DNA of 64,000 nt from Niveispirillum sp943370215 (lineage in GTDB: Bacteria; Pseudomonadota; Alphaproteobacteria; Azospirillales; Azospirillaceae): assembly GCA_943370215.1 (NCBI GenBank), contig CALRQC020000013.1, positions 1 to 64,000 on the forward strand. Reading direction: 5' to 3'. The translations under genes were made by a program, and so were the position numbers. The notes under the pieces were generated by a model. That model saw only the letters and a program-made list of their open reading frames with translations, was not told the DNA's origin and did no database searches. Shown here in pieces: positions 8,784 through 18,224 of the stretch; the stretch's first letter is position 1, and each line of letters starts with the position of its first letter.

Positions 8784-9212
8784 GGCGTCTCCCGGCACAG
8801 ATGGCGCCCCACCTTGTCGGCAGTGGCGCGCTTTATCCTTTCATACTGCGTGATATCGGTCTCAGCGCCAAGGCTTCAAGTTGCTTATATTTGAAGCATT
8901 TGCGTTTGTTGAAATGGTGATACAGGTTTAGCACAGTTGTCCGTGATAAAATTATGACGGTTGTGCTTAATGATTTATTTAGATGGTCATAAAATGAAAC
9001 GGATGGGTTGTTGGTTATTGGTTAAGGTAAACTTTACGACAAACGCCGACTGAAGAAAAAACCGATGCGCGTTTCCGGCTTTCATCCTGTTTCCGGGTGG
9101 CCGGTCGGCGGGTTATTGCTGCATTTTCACTTACGTTCCGTAAAGGGTATGTAAGCGATTCATCTACGTAAACCCCGTTGAAAACATCGGCAGCGGCGGC
9201 ATACCGAAATGA
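8784..9212. other. Gap between chemoreceptor and pheT, no gene seen
   Basis: About 430 AT-rich bases hold the chemoreceptor's upstream region and the space beyond the pheT terminator. Small palindromic patches occur near 9030 and 9130-9165, but I cannot assign a promoter or operator. The short open frame at 9015-9215 has no recognisable protein. Confidence 0.5.
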
Positions 9213-9250
9213 CAAAGGGGCGTTCCGACCCTCGCCGGAACGCCCCTTTG
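9213..9250 (-). terminator. Hairpin terminator downstream of pheT
   Basis: A 15-bp perfect inverted repeat (9213-9227 with 9236-9250, core AAAGGGGCGTTCCG) with an 8-base loop begins 34 bases past the pheT stop. The following minus-strand bases are only moderately T-rich (TCATTTC), so it is a strong hairpin with a weak U tract. Confidence 0.75.
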
Positions 9251-9283
9251 CCGTTCATTCACCGCAGAGAAGGAAACGCAGGA

Positions 9284-11674
9284 TCAGCCGCGCAGGCCGG
9301 CCCCGGTGCCCTTGGCGACGGCGGCCACCACCTTGGCGGCCACGGCTTCGATTTCCGCATCCGTCAGGGTCTTTTCCACCGGTTGCAGGGTCACGGTCAG
9401 CGCCACGGATTTGAAGCCCGGCTCCACGCCCTTGCCTTCATAGATGTCGAACACGCTGACATCGCTGATCAGCGCCTTGTCGGCCCCCTTGGCGGCCTTC
9501 ACCAGCTTGTCCGCTTCCAGGGCCACCGGGGCCAGGAAGGCGAAATCGCGGGAGACGGGTTGGAAGGCGGACAGTTCCAGCTTCGGCTTGGCCGTCCCCA
9601 CCTTCTTCTTCGGGGCCGGCACGGCATCCAGGAACAGTTCGAACGCCACCACGGGGCCGGCCACATCCAGCGCTTCCAGCAAAGCCGGGTGCAGTTCACC
9701 AAAGCGGCCCAGTACGCTGGGGCCCAGGCGCAGCACGCCCGACCGGCCCGGATGGTACCAGCCCGGCGCATCGCGCGTGACCTGCAGGTTGGCCACCGGC
9801 GCACCGGCGGCTTCCAGAATGGCCAGCGCGTCGGCCTTGGCGTCAAACGCATCGACCGCGCGTTCGCCCTTGGCCCAGTTGCGCGGCACGGCGGCACCGG
9901 CGCGCACGCCGGCCACCACCAGATCCTGCCCCTTCTCACTGCCATCGCGGAAGGCGGGCCCGACCTCAAACAACGAGACATCGGCATAGCCGCGCGCGGC
10001 ATTGCGGCCGATGGCCGGCACCAGGGTGGCCAGGATGCTGGGGCGCATCACCGCCAGATCGGCGCTGATCGGGTTCAGCAGCCGCAGTTCATCCTTGTCG
10101 CCATCGAACAGGGCGGCGACCTTGGGTTCCACAAAGGACCATGTCACCGATTCCAGCAGCCCGCGACCGGCGGCGGCGCGGCGGGCGGCAAAGGTGCGGC
10201 GCTGGCTGGCGGACAGGGCCGGCTTCGGCGTGGTGGCATCGCGCGGCAGGGGCGTGGCGGGGATGCGGTCAAAGCCATGGACGCGCAGCACCTCTTCCAC
10301 CAGATCGGCTTCCCCTTCCACATCGCGCCGCCAGGACGGCACGGCGCAGCGCAGGACACCATCCTCCTCGGTCACGCCGAAACCCAGCGTTTCCAGAATG
10401 CGGCTTTGTTCGGCCTGGGCCACATCCACCCCGCCGAGCGCTGCCACGCGGGCCGGGCGCAGGTCGATGCTGCGCTGCCAAGCGGGTTCGGCACCCGCCA
10501 TCGTCACGGCACCGGCGGTGCCGCCGCACAGCTCCAGGATCAGGGCGGTGGCGCGTTCCACAGAGTCCGACAGGTTCGCCGGGTCCACGCCGCGTTCAAA
10601 GCGGTAGCGCGCATCGCTGTCGATCTGCAGGGCGCGACCGGCCTCAGCAATGCGCACCGGTTCAAACGTGGCGACTTCCAGCACCACATCCACCGTCTCG
10701 GCGGTCACGCCGGTCTTCTCACCGCCCATCACGCCGGCCAGGCTGATCAGCCCGGCATCGTCATAAATGCCGATCAGGCCGGCGGGCGTGGTGTATTCCT
10801 TGCCATTCAGGGCCAGCAGCGTGTCGCCGGCCGCCGTGGGACGCAGGGCGATGGCACCCTGCAGCTTGGCGGCATCGAACACATGCAGCGGGCGGCACTG
10901 ATCCAGGCTGAAGAAATTGGTGATATCCACCAGGGCGCTGATCGGGCGCAGGCCGACGGCCAGCAGCTTGTCCGCCAGCCATTTCGGGCTGGGGCCGTTC
11001 GTCACCCCCCGGATCACCCGGAAAGCGATCTGCGGGCAGCCGGGATGGGTCAGATCGACCGACAGCGGGCTGTCGAAACCGGGGGTGACGGCGGGGGCCG
11101 GCAGCGGCTTCAGCGTGCCCAGGCCGGCAGCGGCCAAGTCGCGGGCAATGCCGCGCACGCCGGCACAATCCACCCGGTCGGGTGTCAGGGCGATTTCGAT
11201 CACCGGGTCGGACAGGCCGCGCCAATCGGCAAAGGCGGCCCCCACCGGCGCATCCGCCGGCAGTTCGATGATGCCGTTATGTTCTTCGGACAGCAGCAAT
11301 TCGCGTTCCGAACACATCATGCCGCGGCTTTCCACGCCACGGATGGCGCCCACCTTCAGCGTGTCGCCGGAAACCGGGATCACCGTGCCGGGGGCGGCGA
11401 ACACCACCTTGATACCTTCGCGCGCATTGGGCGCGCCGCAGACCACCTGTACCGGTTCACCGGCCCCGGTATCCACCATGCACAGGCGCAGCTTGTCGGC
11501 GTTCGGGTGCTTTTCCGCCGAGACGACATGGGCGATGCGGAAGCCGGCCAGGGCGGCCCCCCGATCCTCCACCCCTTCCACTTCCAGGCCAAGGGCGGTC
11601 AGCTTTTCCGTGATCTGGTCCAGCGTGGCGTCGGTATCCAGATGCGTCTTCAGCCAGGAGAGGGTGAACTTCAT
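9284..11674 (-). CDS. pheT: Phenylalanine--tRNA ligase beta subunit
   Basis: The 796-residue beta chain of the alpha2-beta2 enzyme that charges tRNA-Phe. In order it has the N-terminal tRNA-binding (EMAP-like) domain with KHPNADKLRLCMVDTG at about 55, the B3/4 editing domain, B5 (core ... LVEEVLRVHGFDRIPATP near 460), a catalytic-like region and the C-terminal FDX-ACB anticodon-binding domain (FQPVSRDFAFLAP). Length is normal. Unusually, pheS is not upstream: a GerW-like gene lies there on the same strand, so pheST is split in this genome. Confidence 0.97.
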   Translation of the reverse strand: MKFTLSWLKTHLDTDATLDQITEKLTALGLEVEGVEDRGAALAGFRIAHVVSAEKHPNADKLRLCMVDTGAGEPVQVVCGAPNAREGIKVVFAAPGTVIPVSGDTLKVGAIRGVESRGMMCSERELLLSEEHNGIIELPADAPVGAAFADWRGLSDPVIEIALTPDRVDCAGVRGIARDLAAAGLGTLKPLPAPAVTPGFDSPLSVDLTHPGCPQIAFRVIRGVTNGPSPKWLADKLLAVGLRPISALVDITNFFSLDQCRPLHVFDAAKLQGAIALRPTAAGDTLLALNGKEYTTPAGLIGIYDDAGLISLAGVMGGEKTGVTAETVDVVLEVATFEPVRIAEAGRALQIDSDARYRFERGVDPANLSDSVERATALILELCGGTAGAVTMAGAEPAWQRSIDLRPARVAALGGVDVAQAEQSRILETLGFGVTEEDGVLRCAVPSWRRDVEGEADLVEEVLRVHGFDRIPATPLPRDATTPKPALSASQRRTFAARRAAAGRGLLESVTWSFVEPKVAALFDGDKDELRLLNPISADLAVMRPSILATLVPAIGRNAARGYADVSLFEVGPAFRDGSEKGQDLVVAGVRAGAAVPRNWAKGERAVDAFDAKADALAILEAAGAPVANLQVTRDAPGWYHPGRSGVLRLGPSVLGRFGELHPALLEALDVAGPVVAFELFLDAVPAPKKKVGTAKPKLELSAFQPVSRDFAFLAPVALEADKLVKAAKGADKALISDVSVFDIYEGKGVEPGFKSVALTVTLQPVEKTLTDAEIEAVAAKVVAAVAKGTGAGLRG

Positions 11675-11818
11675 GGGAGGGGACCGTTATTGTCTGGCGC
11701 CCGATGACCGGGCGGGAAATCGCGTGGCCCCATCAATATCCGCAAAGCCCGGTCCAGATCAACGATCCACCCGGCAGGCAGCATTGCAGCCCTGCCCAGC
11801 CCTGGGCGGCGGGTGGGG

Positions 11819-12211
11819 TCACGCCACCGCCGCCCCGCTGCCATCCTGCATCATGGCAGTGCGGCCGCCCTGGGCGCGCAGGGCAAGGTTATGGGCCAGC
11901 CGGCCGATGCTTTCCGATGCCGGCACGGTGGTTTGCGAGGATATTTCATGCACCTGCACCCCGTCCGGCCCGATGATGATCAGGGCGCAGGGCACCACCC
12001 CGCCGCCACCGCCGCCGCCCACCGGTTCCCCCGTCAGCGATCCGCCGCCGGCGCCGATGCCGAAGCTGGTGATCATCACCGGCACGATGGTGACATTGCC
12101 CACCACCACCGGCGTGCCCAGCACGCCATTTTCCAGGATCTGCTCAAATTCCCGCGTGATGGTGGTCATCAGCGCCTGGGTCGGATCGGTGGTGAAGGGA
12201 TTGGGCAGCAT
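11819..12211 (-). CDS. GerW/YtfJ family protein
   Basis: A 130-residue protein matching the family first named for Bacillus spore protein YtfJ (GerW). The features are an N-terminal helix with TITREFEQILENGVLGTPVV, then VGNVTIVPVMITSFGIGAGGG, a long poly-Gly stretch, and a beta segment with PCALIIIGPDGVQVHEI. Relatives occur in non-sporulating bacteria, where the role is unknown. It lies about 145 bases upstream of pheT on the same strand and 66 bases from the DUF2125 gene, so a shared transcript is possible. Confidence 0.8.
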   Translation of the reverse strand: MLPNPFTTDPTQALMTTITREFEQILENGVLGTPVVVGNVTIVPVMITSFGIGAGGGSLTGEPVGGGGGGGVVPCALIIIGPDGVQVHEISSQTTVPASESIGRLAHNLALRAQGGRTAMMQDGSGAAVA

Positions 12212-12277
12212 TCCGGGGCTCCGCTATCTTGCCGCGATGCAGCAAGATAGCACCACAACCATGAAGTGCAAACGGTA

Positions 12278-13306
12278 TTAATCCCACTTCACCTCCGGCA
12301 CCATGCCCACCTTGATGGGACCGATGGAGAAGCGGCGGTCCTGGATGGTCATCGGCACGCGCACGGCGCGGCGGCCATCCGGCGTCTGTTGCGACAGAAA
12401 GCCGAGCGCGGCTTTCACAGTCTGGCCCTGTTCGGGCTTCAGGCTTTGCATCTGCACCAGCATATCCACCAGCACGTCGGAGCCGGACAGTTCGGCACTG
12501 CCGGCGCCGATGGGCTGCAGGTTGGCATCCAGCGCCAGGGTGGCATTGCCGCGCAGGTCCAGCTTGCCCCAGAGCAGGCGGGCAGAGGTCAGTTCCACCG
12601 TGCCGCCCGCCTCGCTCCAGCCGCGCAGGGCGGCGATATCGGGGTTGGGCGGCAGGATGCCGCGCAGTTCCGCCTGCAGCGCCAGTTCGGTGATCTGCTT
12701 TTCCAGCGGTGGCAGCACCCGGCCGGGCAGGGTGATCGTGTGGGCCAGCAGGTTCAAGGTGCCGGTGGCGGCACCGGGGCCGACGGGGGGAACCGCCGGC
12801 TTGGTCCAGGTCAGGTCCAGCAGGCCGGCCTTCAGGCTGCCGGTGATGCCGGGGATTTCGGCCACCGGATCGGTCAGGATCAGGTGGGCCTGTTTGGGTT
12901 GGCCCTCCCCATCCAGCAGCAAGGTGCCTTCGCCGGCCTTGGCCTCCAGAATGGCGGGGGGATGGCTGGGGCCGGGCGGCAGGCTCAGCCTTGCATTGCC
13001 GTCAATGTCCAGGCGGATGGTCAGCGGGTTCCAAGGCCGGGCCCAGGCCTCCACCCCGCCTGCCGTCAGCGCCATGCCATCGGGCCGGCGCCATTCCATC
13101 TGGTCCAGCCGCAGGGCGAGGCGGAAGGGGAAACCGCCGACGGAGGGTTCACGCGGGCTGATATGGTTGCCCAAAGCCTCTTCCGTTGCGGTCATTTCCG
13201 CCACGGTGCGGCGCAGTTGCTGGGCGGCGGAAACCCACCAGGCTGTATAGGCCAGCACCAGCAGCAACAGCAGGGCGATGGCGAGATAAAGGGGGCGCAG
13301 ACGCAT
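12278..13306 (-). CDS. DUF2125 domain protein, membrane-anchored
   Basis: A 342-residue protein with one N-terminal membrane anchor (about residues 5-24, rich in Leu/Ala) and a long periplasmic beta-rich region with family features GGFPFRLALRLDQMEW and GGVEAWARPWNPLTIRLD. These match DUF2125, widespread in alphaproteobacteria and of unknown function; related long beta-rich proteins handle envelope lipids. ATG 13306 is chosen over an upstream GTG four codons earlier. It is divergent from the ChaC gene. Confidence 0.82.
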   Translation of the reverse strand: MRLRPLYLAIALLLLLVLAYTAWWVSAAQQLRRTVAEMTATEEALGNHISPREPSVGGFPFRLALRLDQMEWRRPDGMALTAGGVEAWARPWNPLTIRLDIDGNARLSLPPGPSHPPAILEAKAGEGTLLLDGEGQPKQAHLILTDPVAEIPGITGSLKAGLLDLTWTKPAVPPVGPGAATGTLNLLAHTITLPGRVLPPLEKQITELALQAELRGILPPNPDIAALRGWSEAGGTVELTSARLLWGKLDLRGNATLALDANLQPIGAGSAELSGSDVLVDMLVQMQSLKPEQGQTVKAALGFLSQQTPDGRRAVRVPMTIQDRRFSIGPIKVGMVPEVKWD

Positions 13307-13429
13307 GGCAAGGATCACCCTGGTGGCTTGGGGGGACAGCGCGCCATGGAAGCGGGGGCGGCGTCAAGCCGGTTCCCCCGCCGGCCTGGCTGCGCTACGC
13401 TTTCGCGGTCGCAAAAAATCCCGATCATC

Positions 13430-14014
13430 ATGAACAATCCAGCCCCCCCCTCCGCTCCCAAAGTCATTGTCGATTTTGATCATCCGCCCGGTCAGGATCT
13501 CTGGGTCTTCGCCTATGGTTCCTTAATGTGGAATCCGGGCTTTCCCGTGGCGCAAAGCGTGTCGGCCCTGCTGCGTGGCTGGCACCGGCGGTTCTGCATC
13601 TACAGCCATATGCACCGGGGCACGCCGGAACGGCCGGGGGCCGTGCTGGGGCTGGCCCATGGCGGCGCCTGCCGGGGCCACGCCCTGCGGGTGGCGGCCA
13701 GCGATGTGCCGACGGTGCTGGATTATCTCTGGCAGCGGGAAATGGCCTATCGGGTCTATATCCCGCGTCTGGTGCGGCTGGCGACGGCGGACGGGCCGAT
13801 CCAGGCCCTGGCCTTCACCGCCGATCCGGCGCATGACCAATATTGCGGCGGGCTGGATATGGCCGGCACGGCGGCGCTGATCCGCCAGGGCACCGGCCAG
13901 TCCGGCCGCAATATCGATTACCTGACCAGCCTGATCGACCATCTGGCAGAGATCGGCATCCATGACCGGGGGCTGGAACAGTTGCTGGCCCTGGTGAACC
14001 AGACAACGCCCTGA
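13430..14014 (+). CDS. chaC: Glutathione-specific gamma-glutamylcyclotransferase (ChaC-like)
   Basis: A 194-residue cytoplasmic enzyme expected to cleave glutathione to 5-oxoproline and Cys-Gly. The GGCT fold signature is WVFAYGSLMWNPGF near residue 25, which binds the gamma-glutamyl group. The catalytic Glu is likely in LWQREMAYRVY near residue 103. The C-terminal part YCGGLDMAGTAALIRQGTGQ...YL is typical of ChaC. The start is the ATG at 13430 because conserved sequence begins about 15 residues later and the upstream frame is the shadow of the DUF2125 gene. Confidence 0.9.
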   Translation: MNNPAPPSAPKVIVDFDHPPGQDLWVFAYGSLMWNPGFPVAQSVSALLRGWHRRFCIYSHMHRGTPERPGAVLGLAHGGACRGHALRVAASDVPTVLDYLWQREMAYRVYIPRLVRLATADGPIQALAFTADPAHDQYCGGLDMAGTAALIRQGTGQSGRNIDYLTSLIDHLAEIGIHDRGLEQLLALVNQTTP

Positions 14015-14154
14015 GCCCCCTTTATCTCCGCCGCAAGCTGGTGCGGCTGGAACAGCAGGCCGGCGACGGCAAAGCGGTTTTGTAAAGGGCCGTGCCCCGT
14101 GGTAATCGGAAAGTCCGCCATTGCCGCACCGCACCCGCGCCCCCGAGGATCAGG

Positions 14155-14826
14155 ATGATGAGCCAGACCCCGCCCTTGAAAGCCGTGATCATCCCGGTCA
14201 CGCCCTTCCAGCAGAATTGCTCCATCATCTGGTGTACGGCGACCAACCGCGCCGCCGTGATTGATCCCGGCGGCGGGGTGGACCAGATCAAGGCGGCCAT
14301 CGCCAAGAACGGGCTGGTGGTGGAACGCATCCTGGTCACCCATGGCCATGTCGATCATGCCGCCGCCGTGGCCGACCTGAAGGATGTGCTAGCCGTGCCG
14401 GTGGAAGGACCGGCGATTGAGGATAATTACTGGCTGATGGCGCTGAAGGAACATGGGGCCGGCTATGGCATGGCCTATGCCCGTTCCTTCACGCCCGACC
14501 GCTGGCTGGTGGATGGCGACACGGTGACGGTGGGGGAACAGACCCTGTCGGTGCTGCATTGCCCCGGCCATACGCCGGGCCATGTGGTGTTTTTCCACGA
14601 ACCGTCACGCTTTGCCATTGTCGGCGACGTGATTTTCGAAGGCTCCGTCGGGCGCACGGATTTCCCCGGCGGCTCCATGCCCGATCTGGTCCGCTCCATC
14701 CGGGAAAAACTGTTCCCGCTGGGCGATGATGTCACCTTCCTGCCGGGCCATGGCGGCCTGTCCACCTTTGGCCGCGAACGGCAGAGCAACCCCTATGTCG
14801 GCGACAAGGCGGTGGCACGGGGGTAA
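14155..14826 (+). CDS. MBL-fold metallo-hydrolase, glyoxalase II-like
   Basis: A 223-residue metallo-beta-lactamase-fold enzyme close to YcbL-type glyoxalase II. The metal ligands are visible: VTHGHVDHAAA (HxHxDH) near residue 62, HCPGHTPGHV near 141, the bridging Asp in AIVGDVIFEG and the last His in FLPGHGG. It likely hydrolyses a thioester such as S-lactoylglutathione, though the exact substrate is not certain. It is preceded by GAGGATCAGG and lies 140 bases after chaC, another glutathione-related gene. Confidence 0.88.
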   Translation: MMSQTPPLKAVIIPVTPFQQNCSIIWCTATNRAAVIDPGGGVDQIKAAIAKNGLVVERILVTHGHVDHAAAVADLKDVLAVPVEGPAIEDNYWLMALKEHGAGYGMAYARSFTPDRWLVDGDTVTVGEQTLSVLHCPGHTPGHVVFFHEPSRFAIVGDVIFEGSVGRTDFPGGSMPDLVRSIREKLFPLGDDVTFLPGHGGLSTFGRERQSNPYVGDKAVARG

Positions 14827-14875
14827 GTGTCTGTTTGGAAAGTTATCCTGCCTTTCGAAACCTTACCCTCTTTCC

Positions 14876-14950
14876 ACCGTCATTCCCGCGAAGGCGGGAA
14901 TCCAAAATCCGCGCTGTCGTATGGATTCCCGCCTTCGCGGGAATGACGGT
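14876..14950. repeat. REP/BIME palindromic element, family A
   Basis: Two 29-base inverted arms (14876-14904 and 14922-14950; core ATTCCCGCGAAGGCGGGAAT) flank a 17-base centre. Each arm is itself a hairpin, so the element can fold as two small hairpins or one long one. Full copies lie at 40534, 48195 and 52313 and a half copy at 25890. It sits between converging genes. Confidence 0.93.
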
Positions 14951-15005
14951 TAAGAGACTGGAAAAGAAGTGAAAGTTCTTGAACAGACTCTAAGCGGCCC
15001 CAGCC

Positions 15006-15767
15006 TCAGCAGCGGACACCGGCGCACTCCAGCAGCATATCGACCAGGGCGGGCACGGTAACGGTGGCCGGGCCATAGAGCCCGGCATGGAACAGGCCCG
15101 CCCCCTCGGTTTCTTCCAGGTTCACCTCCAGCGTGGCGGCCCCGGCCGCCCGCGCCTGGGAGACGAAGCCCGCCGCCGGATAGACATTGCCTGATGTCCC
15201 GATGGAGATGAACAGGTCGGTGGCGTCCAGCGCCTCCCCGATGGCATCCATGGCCAGCGGCATTTCCCCGAACCAGACAATATGCGGCCGCAGCGTGCCC
15301 ACCCCGGCGCATTGCGGGCAGGCCTCCCCCGTATGCAGGTCGCGGGTCCAGTCCATCAGCAGGCCACAGCTCTCGCAGCGGATTTTCAGCAATTCGCCAT
15401 GCATGTGGATCAGGTGGCGTGACCCGGCGCGGTCATGCAGATCATCGACATTCTGCGTCACCAGCAGCAGCGGCCCCGGCCAGAACTGTTCCAGCCGCGC
15501 CAGCGCATGATGGGCGGCATTGGGCTGTACCGCCGGGTCCAGCACGCTGCGCCGGCGGGCATTATAGAAACCCTGCACCGTCTCCGGATCGCGGGCGAAG
15601 GCCTGCGGCGTCGCCACATCCTCCAGCCGCACCTGTGCCCAGACACCATCGGCATCGCGGAACGTATGCAGCCCGGATTCCCGGCTGATGCCGGCCCCGG
15701 TCAGGATGGTGATGGCGGCGTCGCCCCGCAGGCGGCGCAGAAGGGCGGTGACGGGATCGGGAAGCAT
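15006..15767 (-). CDS. cobB: NAD-dependent protein deacylase, sirtuin family
   Basis: A 253-residue Sir2 enzyme that removes acyl groups from lysine using NAD+. It shows the NAD-binding ILTGAGISRESGLHTFR, the TQNVDDLHDRAGS motif, the catalytic His in LIHMHGE, a zinc site made of CESCG and CPQCAG, and IGTSGNVYPAAGF. Class III features (a Tyr/Arg pair for succinyl groups) are plausible from FYNARRR, which would suggest desuccinylase activity as in CobB. ATG 15767 is used; a GTG 13 codons upstream is also open. Confidence 0.9.
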   Translation of the reverse strand: MLPDPVTALLRRLRGDAAITILTGAGISRESGLHTFRDADGVWAQVRLEDVATPQAFARDPETVQGFYNARRRSVLDPAVQPNAAHHALARLEQFWPGPLLLVTQNVDDLHDRAGSRHLIHMHGELLKIRCESCGLLMDWTRDLHTGEACPQCAGVGTLRPHIVWFGEMPLAMDAIGEALDATDLFISIGTSGNVYPAAGFVSQARAAGAATLEVNLEETEGAGLFHAGLYGPATVTVPALVDMLLECAGVRC

Positions 15768-15904
15768 CGGGTTTCGGTCTTGCTGCCTGTTTCTCTCTGG
15801 CTGCACAGGCTATGCGCTTTGCCGTGGCGTCACAAGCGGGCGACGTTGCCCTGCCGGCATGGTACGATCCGTATCCTTGACCTTGCCACCCGCCCGACAG
15901 GCCG

Positions 15905-17263
15905 ATGACCCAGCCCCAGAACCAGACCGCCCCCCTGGACGAAGCCGCCATTGAACGTTGGCGGCAGAATATCCGCCGTTCCACCTTCTATAATTATCAG
16001 GTGGAAATGGGGGCGGCACTGACCGGGCGGGGGGAATTCCCGGCCGCCCTGCGCATGTATGAAAGTGCCGCCGGGCTGGAACCGACCAGTGCAGAGGCGC
16101 GCTTTGCCCTGTTCATCCTGCCGGCCCTGCTGGGCGGCGATCCCGGCGGCGATGTGGATGGGGCCACGGCGACGCGCGGACTGGCCAGGCTGCTGGCCCG
16201 GCTGTCGCGGGCCGAAGATCAGCCGGTGATCGACCGGCTGCTGACCATGCTGCCCGATCTGGCGCCCCAGCGGGCGGTGCGGCTGGCCCGCGCCCGCTGG
16301 CATTGTCTGGCCGATCAGGCACCAGCGGCCGCCGCCCTGCTGGCGGAGATCGGCCCCGTTCCCGCCGGCATTCCCGAACTGCGCGCCGGTGAGGCGGGGG
16401 CGGTGGTGCGGCTGGCCCAGGCGGCGCTGGCGCTGGGCGAGCGCAACCTGACAGCCGATATGCTGCTGGCCTCCATGGAAATGGCGGATGTGGATGATCC
16501 GCCGCCGCCCGATGATGCCGGCCTGTCGCAGCTTTACACCCAGTTGGCGCAGCGGCTGATGCTGCGGCTGGGCTTTGCCGAAGGGCTGATTTGCCACCGC
16601 TGGGCCACAGTGCTGGACCCGGCCAACGGTGCCGCCCTGTTCGGCCATGCCCGTGCCCTGATGTTCACCGACCGGGTGGCGGACGGGCTGGCGGTGATTG
16701 AACCGGCAGCACTGGCCCATCCGCATGATGGCTGGATTCGCTTCACCTGCGGGCAGCTTTCCCTGATGGGGCGGCCCCTGGCCCTGGCGGTGGAGCGGCT
16801 GGAACAGGCGCTGGATATTGCGCGGGAGACGCAGGACACGCTGTTGATCGCCCAATGCGCCAGCCATCTGGGACTGGCGCGGCAGGCGGCGGGCGATCTG
16901 GCGGGGGCGGCCACGGCCCATGATCTGGCTGTGGCCGCCCGCCCGCATCTGGGGCTGACCCATGCCAACCGGGCCCTGTTGCTGGCCGCCCGCGGGGAGG
17001 CTGCGGCCGCCAAGCGGGCGCTGGAAGAAGGGCTGGCCCTGGGGCGGGAGCCGATAGCCCTGACCGCCGCCGCCCTGCTGGCGCTGGAGCAGGGGGAGGA
17101 GAAGCAGGCCGCCGCCCTGTTGGCCGAGGCGCGGGATTTCAACCCTGGCCTGGCCTGGGTGCAGCCGCTGATCCGCCCCTGGGCGACGGAGCGGCTTTAC
17201 GCCCTGATGCGCACCCACGGCCTCACCCGCCCGGAACCGACGCTGCGGCCTTCCTCGCTGTGA
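15905..17263 (+). CDS. Tetratricopeptide repeat protein
   Basis: A 452-residue soluble protein made of helical repeats. TPR-like units are clear near residues 35-65 (YQVEMGAALTGRGEFPAALRMYESAAG) and again in the C-terminal third (AGDLAGAATAHDLAVAARP; LLLAARGEAAAAKRALEEGLAL). Such proteins scaffold protein complexes; no partner can be named. Its stop lies only about 10 bases from the minus-strand stop of the phage scaffold gene, a junction that may be the left breakpoint of an inversion. Confidence 0.8.
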   Translation: MTQPQNQTAPLDEAAIERWRQNIRRSTFYNYQVEMGAALTGRGEFPAALRMYESAAGLEPTSAEARFALFILPALLGGDPGGDVDGATATRGLARLLARLSRAEDQPVIDRLLTMLPDLAPQRAVRLARARWHCLADQAPAAAALLAEIGPVPAGIPELRAGEAGAVVRLAQAALALGERNLTADMLLASMEMADVDDPPPPDDAGLSQLYTQLAQRLMLRLGFAEGLICHRWATVLDPANGAALFGHARALMFTDRVADGLAVIEPAALAHPHDGWIRFTCGQLSLMGRPLALAVERLEQALDIARETQDTLLIAQCASHLGLARQAAGDLAGAATAHDLAVAARPHLGLTHANRALLLAARGEAAAAKRALEEGLALGREPIALTAAALLALEQGEEKQAAALLAEARDFNPGLAWVQPLIRPWATERLYALMRTHGLTRPEPTLRPSSL

Positions 17264-17272
17264 AGCCGGGCA

Positions 17273-17947
17273 TCACCCCGCATAGAGCCGGCGGAACCCT
17301 TCCGTCACCTGGGCGATGAAGGCGGGGTCGCGTTCGCGCCAGTAACGCGGATCGGCGACCATGCGGTTCAGGGTGGTGCTGTCGATGCCGGCACTGCCGC
17401 TGCCATCACGCAGCAGCTTCGGTTCGGCCCCGCCATCGCGCATCATCCGGTGCAGGGCCTTCACCCCGTCCGCCGTGGCGGCCAGCGCCTGCACCAGGGC
17501 CGGCGGCAGGTTGCGTTCCGCCCAGGCGCGGATCTGGCCCGCCTGTTCCTGCCATTGCTCGGCCCCGCCGAAATGGCCCAGCAACTGCTGCATCTCCCGT
17601 TCGGCCTGGAATTCCCCGGCCATGTCGCCCAGCAGCGGCAGCATCCGTTCCGCCGCCAGATCATAGAGCAGTTGGGCCTGCTGCTTGCTGAAACCCGCAC
17701 CATGCAGACGCTGGTTGATGGCGGGATCGGGCTGGAACAGGCCATGGGCGCAATCGATGCAATAATCTTCCGGTTTTTCCGGCAGGTCGGGCGCAGGGCC
17801 GGCCCCGGCGGACAGCCGCTTTTCCAGCGCCAGATAGGATTTAAGCAAGGCATCCACGCGGATGGCGCCCGTGGCCTCATCCCAGAATTTGGCCGGCACC
17901 TGTTCCGGGCGCGGCGGGAGGACGGGGGTCTCGGTGATATTTTCCAT
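17273..17947 (-). CDS. Phage capsid scaffolding protein (T7 gp9-like)
   Basis: A 224-residue protein in the place and style of podoviral scaffolds. It has a Pro-rich, acidic N-terminus with VPAKFWDEATGAIRVDALLKSYLALEKRL, a motif typical of phage capsid assembly proteins, and a long helical middle (AEREMQQLLGHFGGAEQWQE). Scaffolds guide procapsid assembly and leave before DNA packaging. It follows the portal and Bbp19-like genes on one strand, but the capsid gene that should come next is 26 kb away. ATG 17947 is preferred over an upstream codon inside the neighbour. Confidence 0.8.
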   Translation of the reverse strand: MENITETPVLPPRPEQVPAKFWDEATGAIRVDALLKSYLALEKRLSAGAGPAPDLPEKPEDYCIDCAHGLFQPDPAINQRLHGAGFSKQQAQLLYDLAAERMLPLLGDMAGEFQAEREMQQLLGHFGGAEQWQEQAGQIRAWAERNLPPALVQALAATADGVKALHRMMRDGGAEPKLLRDGSGSAGIDSTTLNRMVADPRYWRERDPAFIAQVTEGFRRLYAG

Positions 17948-17963
17948 GGGGCAGAACTCCGGT

Positions 17964-18224
17964 TCAGGGGGAAAGGGGATTGCGGGCACCGCGCCGGGCC
18001 AGCGCTTCCAGCGACAGCACCAGGGCGCGCTGGCCTTCCAGATGGCGCAGGCGGGCTTCGCTGGCCTCCGGCCCCAGGGCCACGGCCTGGGTCTGGCGGC
18101 GCAGATGGGTCAGCAGCACCTGGCCATCCGGGCTGGCGAACAGCCGGGCGCAGGCTTTTTCCAGGGTGGCGACGGGGGTGGGGGCAGGGGGCTCCCCACC
18201 CCAGGGCCAATCACTCTCAGGCAT
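17964..18224 (-). CDS. Bbp19-like small phage protein
   Basis: An 86-residue protein between portal and scaffold. The stretch CARLFASPDGQVLLTHLRRQT and the helical end EGQRALVLSLEALARRG resemble the small Bbp19-type proteins found at this position in podoviruses of proteobacteria. Role in the particle is not established. It overlaps the portal stop by 8 bases and lies 16 bases before the scaffold start, consistent with one operon. Confidence 0.65.
   Translation of the reverse strand: MPESDWPWGGEPPAPTPVATLEKACARLFASPDGQVLLTHLRRQTQAVALGPEASEARLRHLEGQRALVLSLEALARRGARNPLSP

Noticed and set aside
9209..11707. An 832-codon open frame on the plus strand opposite pheT
   Set aside because: It is the antisense shadow of pheT in GC-rich DNA; its His/Gly/Gln-rich composition is typical of such shadows and it has no recognisable domain.
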